Source: an uncultured Lentisphaeria bacterium
GTDB taxonomy: Bacteria > Verrucomicrobiota > Lentisphaeria > Victivallales > Victivallaceae
DNA length: 43,987 bases
NCBI GenBank assembly: GCA_937888615.1
Contig: CALABZ010000354.1
Span: 1 to 43,987 of the forward strand
Reading direction: 5' to 3'
Notes under the pieces: model-generated
The model's database searches: none
Told to the model about the DNA's origin: nothing
The model's input: the letters and a program-made list of their open reading frames with translations, nothing else
Program-made: the position numbers and the translations under genes
Shown: positions 40,606-43,987 of the stretch, piece after piece
How the letters are laid out: each line of letters starts with the position of its first letter
Position numbering within the stretch: position 1 is the stretch's first letter

Positions 40606-41946
40606 ATGAAAGACAAAAACATACAAATCCGCAACTACATTCTGGACCTGATTGAGAACGATCGGGTCCAGGCCGGCGAACGCCTGCCCGGTGCCCGCAA
40701 AGTCGCCAAGGAACTGAACAGTTCGTTCACGCACGTTCAGGCGGTGGTGGAAAGCCTGGTTCAGTGCGGCGTACTGAAAGCAGTATCGCGGAGCGGAACC
40801 TATGTGGCCGAAGAGTGGCAGGACCGCCTGCTCTCCTATAACTTCTTCTGTTATATGGAAAGGCGGGTCAAGGTGCTGGCCGATATTGTCGATTCCGTCT
40901 GTGCGTCCTACGGCATCCGTCCCTGCCGCCAGTTTCAGCAGGGTTCCGCGGAAATCCGGGTCAGCCATTATCTGCTGAGCCATCACAATGAATACCTGGA
41001 TTTGTCGGATATCTTCCGGGAATGCTTCGGCAACGGGGATGATTTCTACATGCATGTGCTGAAGGATTTTTATATCAACGGGCGGCTGTGCGGACTGCCG
41101 ATTGTCTTCTCCCCGCGCGTGATCCTGTACAATGTCGATGTTTTCAAGCGCTTCAACTGCCCCGTCCCGCGGAAAGACTGGACCTGGGATGAGTTTCTGG
41201 ACACGATCCGCTACCTGAAAAATTACCTGCCGGCGGGCTCCATTTTCAACTGGGAAAACCAGATTCAGAGCTTCAATACATTTTTCGTCCGCGCCGGGGG
41301 AAATCTTTTTGACAGTACGGACGGGTTCCGGCCGCAGTTCGACAATGCCGCCGGTTTGAAAGCCTTTGAATATTATATTGAATTGCGGGATTTGCTCGAA
41401 AATTCCGGTTATCATGAAGATTTTTATGAAAAATTCAGCAACAACGAAGCCGCCATGCTATTCGGCGCCCGCCAGATCATGTACCGGCTGAATAAATTCA
41501 ACCCGAATTACAATGCCTGCGCCGTCAAACTGCCGTCGTTTCCAGGCGGGCGCGACACCAACCTCCAGGGCTCGGACCTGTTGTGCATCCGCAAAAGCTG
41601 TACGGACATGGACCTGATCAAAAAGCTGGTAAAAAGTATTCTCTCCAAAGAAATGCAGGACATGTTGGCCGCCAGCCACTACGGGATACCGTTCCGGAAA
41701 TCCTCGGCGGCCAAGGCGCTGGACCCGGCATCCTGTTACGATTCCGTATTTATCGAGGAGATTCCGAAAATCTCCGCCGCGTACAATATTTTCACACCGG
41801 AAATTTATCGGATGATTCGGAACGGCTGCGGCAGAATCTGCTGCTTGCCGAAAGAGCAAATCACCAGTGAGGTCAGGGATCTGGCCAAGGCTGTGGATGT
41901 CATGATGAAGCTTGAAAAATTTGAAAAAGATAATTATACGGTCTGA
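40606..41946 (+). CDS. GntR-type HTH fused to solute-binding-protein-like sensor domain
   Basis: Residues about 1-70 form a GntR winged helix (IQIRNYILDLIENDRVQAGERLPGARKVAKELNSS and a wing ending SGTYVAEEW). Residues about 85-440 look like an ABC-transporter family 1 solute-binding protein, with GLPIVFSPRVILYNVDVFKRF, WTWDEFLDTIRYLK, NNEAAMLFGARQ and SHYGIPFRKSSAAKAL. No signal peptide or membrane helix is present, so the binding domain is a cytoplasmic ligand sensor. Usual sugar-type GntR regulators carry UTRA, FCD or LacI-like domains; this type 2 binding-protein fusion is uncommon. AGGAAA precedes ATG 40606. It is followed 19 nt later by two pseudopilins and an acetylesterase, and faces a GH2 gene. 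Confidence 0.85.
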   Translation: MKDKNIQIRNYILDLIENDRVQAGERLPGARKVAKELNSSFTHVQAVVESLVQCGVLKAVSRSGTYVAEEWQDRLLSYNFFCYMERRVKVLADIVDSVCASYGIRPCRQFQQGSAEIRVSHYLLSHHNEYLDLSDIFRECFGNGDDFYMHVLKDFYINGRLCGLPIVFSPRVILYNVDVFKRFNCPVPRKDWTWDEFLDTIRYLKNYLPAGSIFNWENQIQSFNTFFVRAGGNLFDSTDGFRPQFDNAAGLKAFEYYIELRDLLENSGYHEDFYEKFSNNEAAMLFGARQIMYRLNKFNPNYNACAVKLPSFPGGRDTNLQGSDLLCIRKSCTDMDLIKKLVKSILSKEMQDMLAASHYGIPFRKSSAAKALDPASCYDSVFIEEIPKISAAYNIFTPEIYRMIRNGCGRICCLPKEQITSEVRDLAKAVDVMMKLEKFEKDNYTV

Positions 41947-41965
41947 AAACGGGAGGAAATGCCAT

Positions 41966-42670
41966 ATGAAAAAGAAAAATTTCACACTCATCGAACTCCT
42001 GGTCGTGATTGCGATCATCGCCATTCTGGCGGCCATGCTGCTCCCGGCATTGAACAGTGCACGCGAAAAAGCGCGCGGAGCGGTCTGCACCGGAAACCTC
42101 AAACAATGGGGAACTTTCCTTTTCGGTTATCAGGAAACATTTGAGGGATACACCATGCCATTCGAACAGGGCTATTGCACCAGCGGCGTGGGCGGCTGGT
42201 TTGTGGCGGATTCCTATATTTGCGACCAGGCGCAGACATACGACGGCACCGGCCATTACACCAATACGCCGAAAATCAGTCATTGTCCCACCGTCCCGGC
42301 GGAAACACGCTGGTATTATGACCCGGCGCAATCGTACTATTTGAGACCGACCAGTTATACCATCAACGGCGGTGCAAGCTGGTCAATGAAAGTGGCGACT
42401 TCTCTTCCGCACAAGGTTTCCGAATACAAAAATCCCAGCCGGACCCCGCAGATGACCGACGGAATCGGTACGACCCAATATGCTCCGACCGATCAATATG
42501 TGAATCCGGTCCGCGCGATTTCCGGTTCCAATGGACGCAGGGTCGATTACCGGCACAATCTTGGCGCATTTGTCCTGACAATGGGGGGCAATGTCGTATA
42601 CACGAAAGGGCTTACGGCGGTAGCCGATGCTGAAAGGGTCAATCCGGAATATCAAGCCATCCTCGAATGA
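41966..42670 (+). CDS. Pseudopilin-like protein
   Basis: ATG 41966, with GGGAGGAAAT upstream, gives MKKKN followed by FTLIELLVVIAIIAILAA and 234 residues. The residue before the cleavage point is Asn instead of Gly; Glu at +5 is kept. The C-terminal VDYRHNLGAFVLTMGGNVV is a variant of the H-X9-DG motif. The globular domain differs from that of the other two pseudopilins in this window, while the first 40 residues are almost identical. It follows the GntR-SBP regulator by 19 nt and precedes another pseudopilin, so it is probably under the same control. Confidence 0.85.
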   Translation: MKKKNFTLIELLVVIAIIAILAAMLLPALNSAREKARGAVCTGNLKQWGTFLFGYQETFEGYTMPFEQGYCTSGVGGWFVADSYICDQAQTYDGTGHYTNTPKISHCPTVPAETRWYYDPAQSYYLRPTSYTINGGASWSMKVATSLPHKVSEYKNPSRTPQMTDGIGTTQYAPTDQYVNPVRAISGSNGRRVDYRHNLGAFVLTMGGNVVYTKGLTAVADAERVNPEYQAILE

Positions 42671-42728
42671 GTATTGACCGGAAATAAATTGAAAATATGG
42701 AATATAACTTGGAACTTAAGGAGAACTT

Positions 42729-43385
42729 ATGAAAAAACGAAATTTCACCCTTATTGAACTCCTGGTCGTGATCGCGATCATCGCCATCCTGGCGGCTATG
42801 CTGCTTCCGGCATTGAATGCCGCACGCGGGAAAGCACGTTCCGCCGCCTGTATCAACAACTTGAAACAATGGTATCTCGGATTTTCCAACTATCACGATA
42901 CGTTCAACGATTGTCTGGTCGGGCAGAAAGTGTGCAACGCCGACGGCGTCCTGGTCAACTGGTATTTGTATGACAGTTGGGTCACCCAGAACCTTCAGCC
43001 CGGCATCACTTCGGCAAACTGGGTTTCCCAGTCTAATATCAACAAATGCCCCTCCTGGGAAAAGAAAAAATCACCGACCCCGGACCTGAGCTATGGCCTT
43101 AATTATGCGATTGATCCTTATGCTCGTTTCTACCTTAAAAGCACCACGGTCCAATATTCCAAGACGACGCAACTCCGTAATCCAAGTCGGACCATGTACT
43201 TCATTGATTCCGATGTCAACGGCGCCGGGCTCAATCAGGCCAGTGATACCTATATCAATCCGGTCCTCGACACTTGCCGCGTCGCTTATCGCCACGGCAG
43301 TATGGCCAATCTGCTGACGGTCGGCGGCAACGTGACTTCCACTTCCAGATTGCCGTTGTGTACCTATGATGATCCGACCTTTTAA
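42729..43385 (+). CDS. Pseudopilin-like protein
   Basis: AAGGAG precedes the ATG. The 218-residue product starts MKKRN then FTLIELLVVIAIIAILAA, again with Asn before the cleavage point. The NNLKQWYLGFSNYHDTFNDC stretch near residue 45 is typical of the family, and the C-terminus VAYRHGSMANLLTVGGNV is an H-X9-G type motif. It lies 58 nt after the other pseudopilin and about 100 nt before a CE12-type acetylesterase gene. It may sit in the inner membrane or in a pseudopilus; its function is unknown. Confidence 0.86.
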   Translation: MKKRNFTLIELLVVIAIIAILAAMLLPALNAARGKARSAACINNLKQWYLGFSNYHDTFNDCLVGQKVCNADGVLVNWYLYDSWVTQNLQPGITSANWVSQSNINKCPSWEKKKSPTPDLSYGLNYAIDPYARFYLKSTTVQYSKTTQLRNPSRTMYFIDSDVNGAGLNQASDTYINPVLDTCRVAYRHGSMANLLTVGGNVTSTSRLPLCTYDDPTF

Positions 43386-43484
43386 AACGGAAAAACTTCA
43401 CTGCTGACGATTCAGGAATTGCAATAACGCCCGATTGGTTTATAGTTTCATTTATAACCCAATCAACAAAGGAAAAGTATCTCT

Positions 43485-43987
43485 ATGAAAACCAAAATCA
43501 TCGCCCTTTCCATGTTCATCGGCGCCGCGCTCTGCGCCCAGACCACCATCTGGATGATGGGGGACTCCACCATGGCCAGCTATCCGAAAGACCGCGCACC
43601 GCTGACCGGCTGGGGACAGGCTTTAAGCGAATATTGCAAACCCGGCGTTAAAGTGCAGAATCAGGCGATTTCCGGCTGGAGCACCACGATGTTCATGAAA
43701 AAGGACGACAAGACCGGCAAGAGCAAATTCGACAGTTTCGTCGACAAAATCAAGCCCGGCGACTATCTGATCATTCAGTTCGGCCATAACGACCAGAAGA
43801 AAAGTTCAGAGAAACAATATGCGTCGCCCGAAAAATACCGGGAATACATGACGTTTTTCGTTAACGAAGCGAAAAAACGCGGCGCGACGCCGGTTTTTGC
43901 CACCTCGGTCTGCCGCCGCCAGTTCAAGGACGGCAAGGCTGTCAGCACGCTGGGCGAGTATCCCGACATCACCCGCACCCTGGCTAA
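43485..43987 (+). CDS. Secreted CE12-like rhamnogalacturonan acetylesterase, C-terminus outside window
   Basis: ATG 43485, preceded by AAAGGAAAAG, opens a frame that runs off the right edge after 167 codons. A signal peptide (KIIALSMFIGAALCAQ) is followed by an SGNH/GDSL hydrolase domain: block I IWMMGDSTMASY with the Ser nucleophile in GDS, a Gly in QNQAISGWSTTMF (block II), and block III FGHNDQKK with the oxyanion Asn. These match CE12 enzymes that remove acetyl groups from pectin rhamnogalacturonan. The Asp-His of block V is beyond the edge. It is the export-bound enzyme of the regulator-pseudopilin cassette. Confidence 0.88.
   Translation, partial: MKTKIIALSMFIGAALCAQTTIWMMGDSTMASYPKDRAPLTGWGQALSEYCKPGVKVQNQAISGWSTTMFMKKDDKTGKSKFDSFVDKIKPGDYLIIQFGHNDQKKSSEKQYASPEKYREYMTFFVNEAKKRGATPVFATSVCRRQFKDGKAVSTLGEYPDITRTLA

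Overview
The window most likely comes from an anaerobic, fermentative, polysaccharide-degrading bacterium of the Lentisphaerota (Victivallis-like). I infer this from gene style: three short pseudopilins with the FTLIELLVVIAIIAILAA helix beside carbohydrate-active enzymes, LacI and GntR type sugar regulators, a group 4 [NiFe] hydrogenase and a GlnRS. No rRNA, tRNA or CRISPR array was seen, so the assignment is an inference.

Layout. (1) 1-5.5 kb, minus strand: a LacI-type regulator, a pseudopilin and two secreted GH84-like glycosidases (the last runs off the left edge), behind a consensus promoter carrying two identical 18-bp operators. (2) 5.7-17.1 kb, plus strand: a small Cys-rich protein, then hypF-C-D-E-A-B and echA-B-C-D-E-F, a nearly gapless set for a membrane-bound, ferredoxin-linked Ech-type hydrogenase and its maturation. 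echB carries a 14-bp out-of-frame duplication. (3) 17.1-21.0 kb: an AT-rich stretch with three unrecognised secreted or anchored proteins, a tandem 94-bp repeat with REP-like hairpins, and a 700-bp gene-free zone rich in inverted repeats, including a possible pseudoknot. (4) 21.0-28.9 kb: glnS with two alpha/beta hydrolases, a lipoprotein with a parvulin-like isomerase, an MBL hydrolase, a BI-1 membrane protein and a CtpA-type protease. (5) 28.9-33.1 kb: a LysR regulator divergent from a two-subunit hydro-lyase (fumarase/tartrate dehydratase type), AtuA-family and DUF4387 genes. (6) 33.2-36.1 kb: two repeat-rich exported proteins, an AhpD-like protein and an AlbA_2 protein. (7) 36.1-37.9 kb: a 1767-bp insertion sequence with an AbrB-like ORF and a transposase split across frames at A8 tracts, flanked by 21-bp palindromic direct repeats. 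(8) 37.9-44.0 kb: a cytoplasmic GH2 enzyme divergent from a GntR-HTH/solute-binding-protein fusion regulator, followed by two pseudopilins and a CE12-type acetylesterase cut by the right edge.

How it fits together: both ends repeat one design, namely sugar-sensing regulator, then pseudopilin(s), then exported carbohydrate-active enzyme, with paired operators around consensus promoters. Sugars released would be fermented, and reduced ferredoxin could be reoxidised by Ech with H2 formation and ion translocation. The items most worth follow-up are the regulator-pseudopilin-CAZyme cassettes, the GntR-SBP fusion, the IS with two A8 slippery tracts, the echB duplication and the structured 20.3-21.0 kb region.
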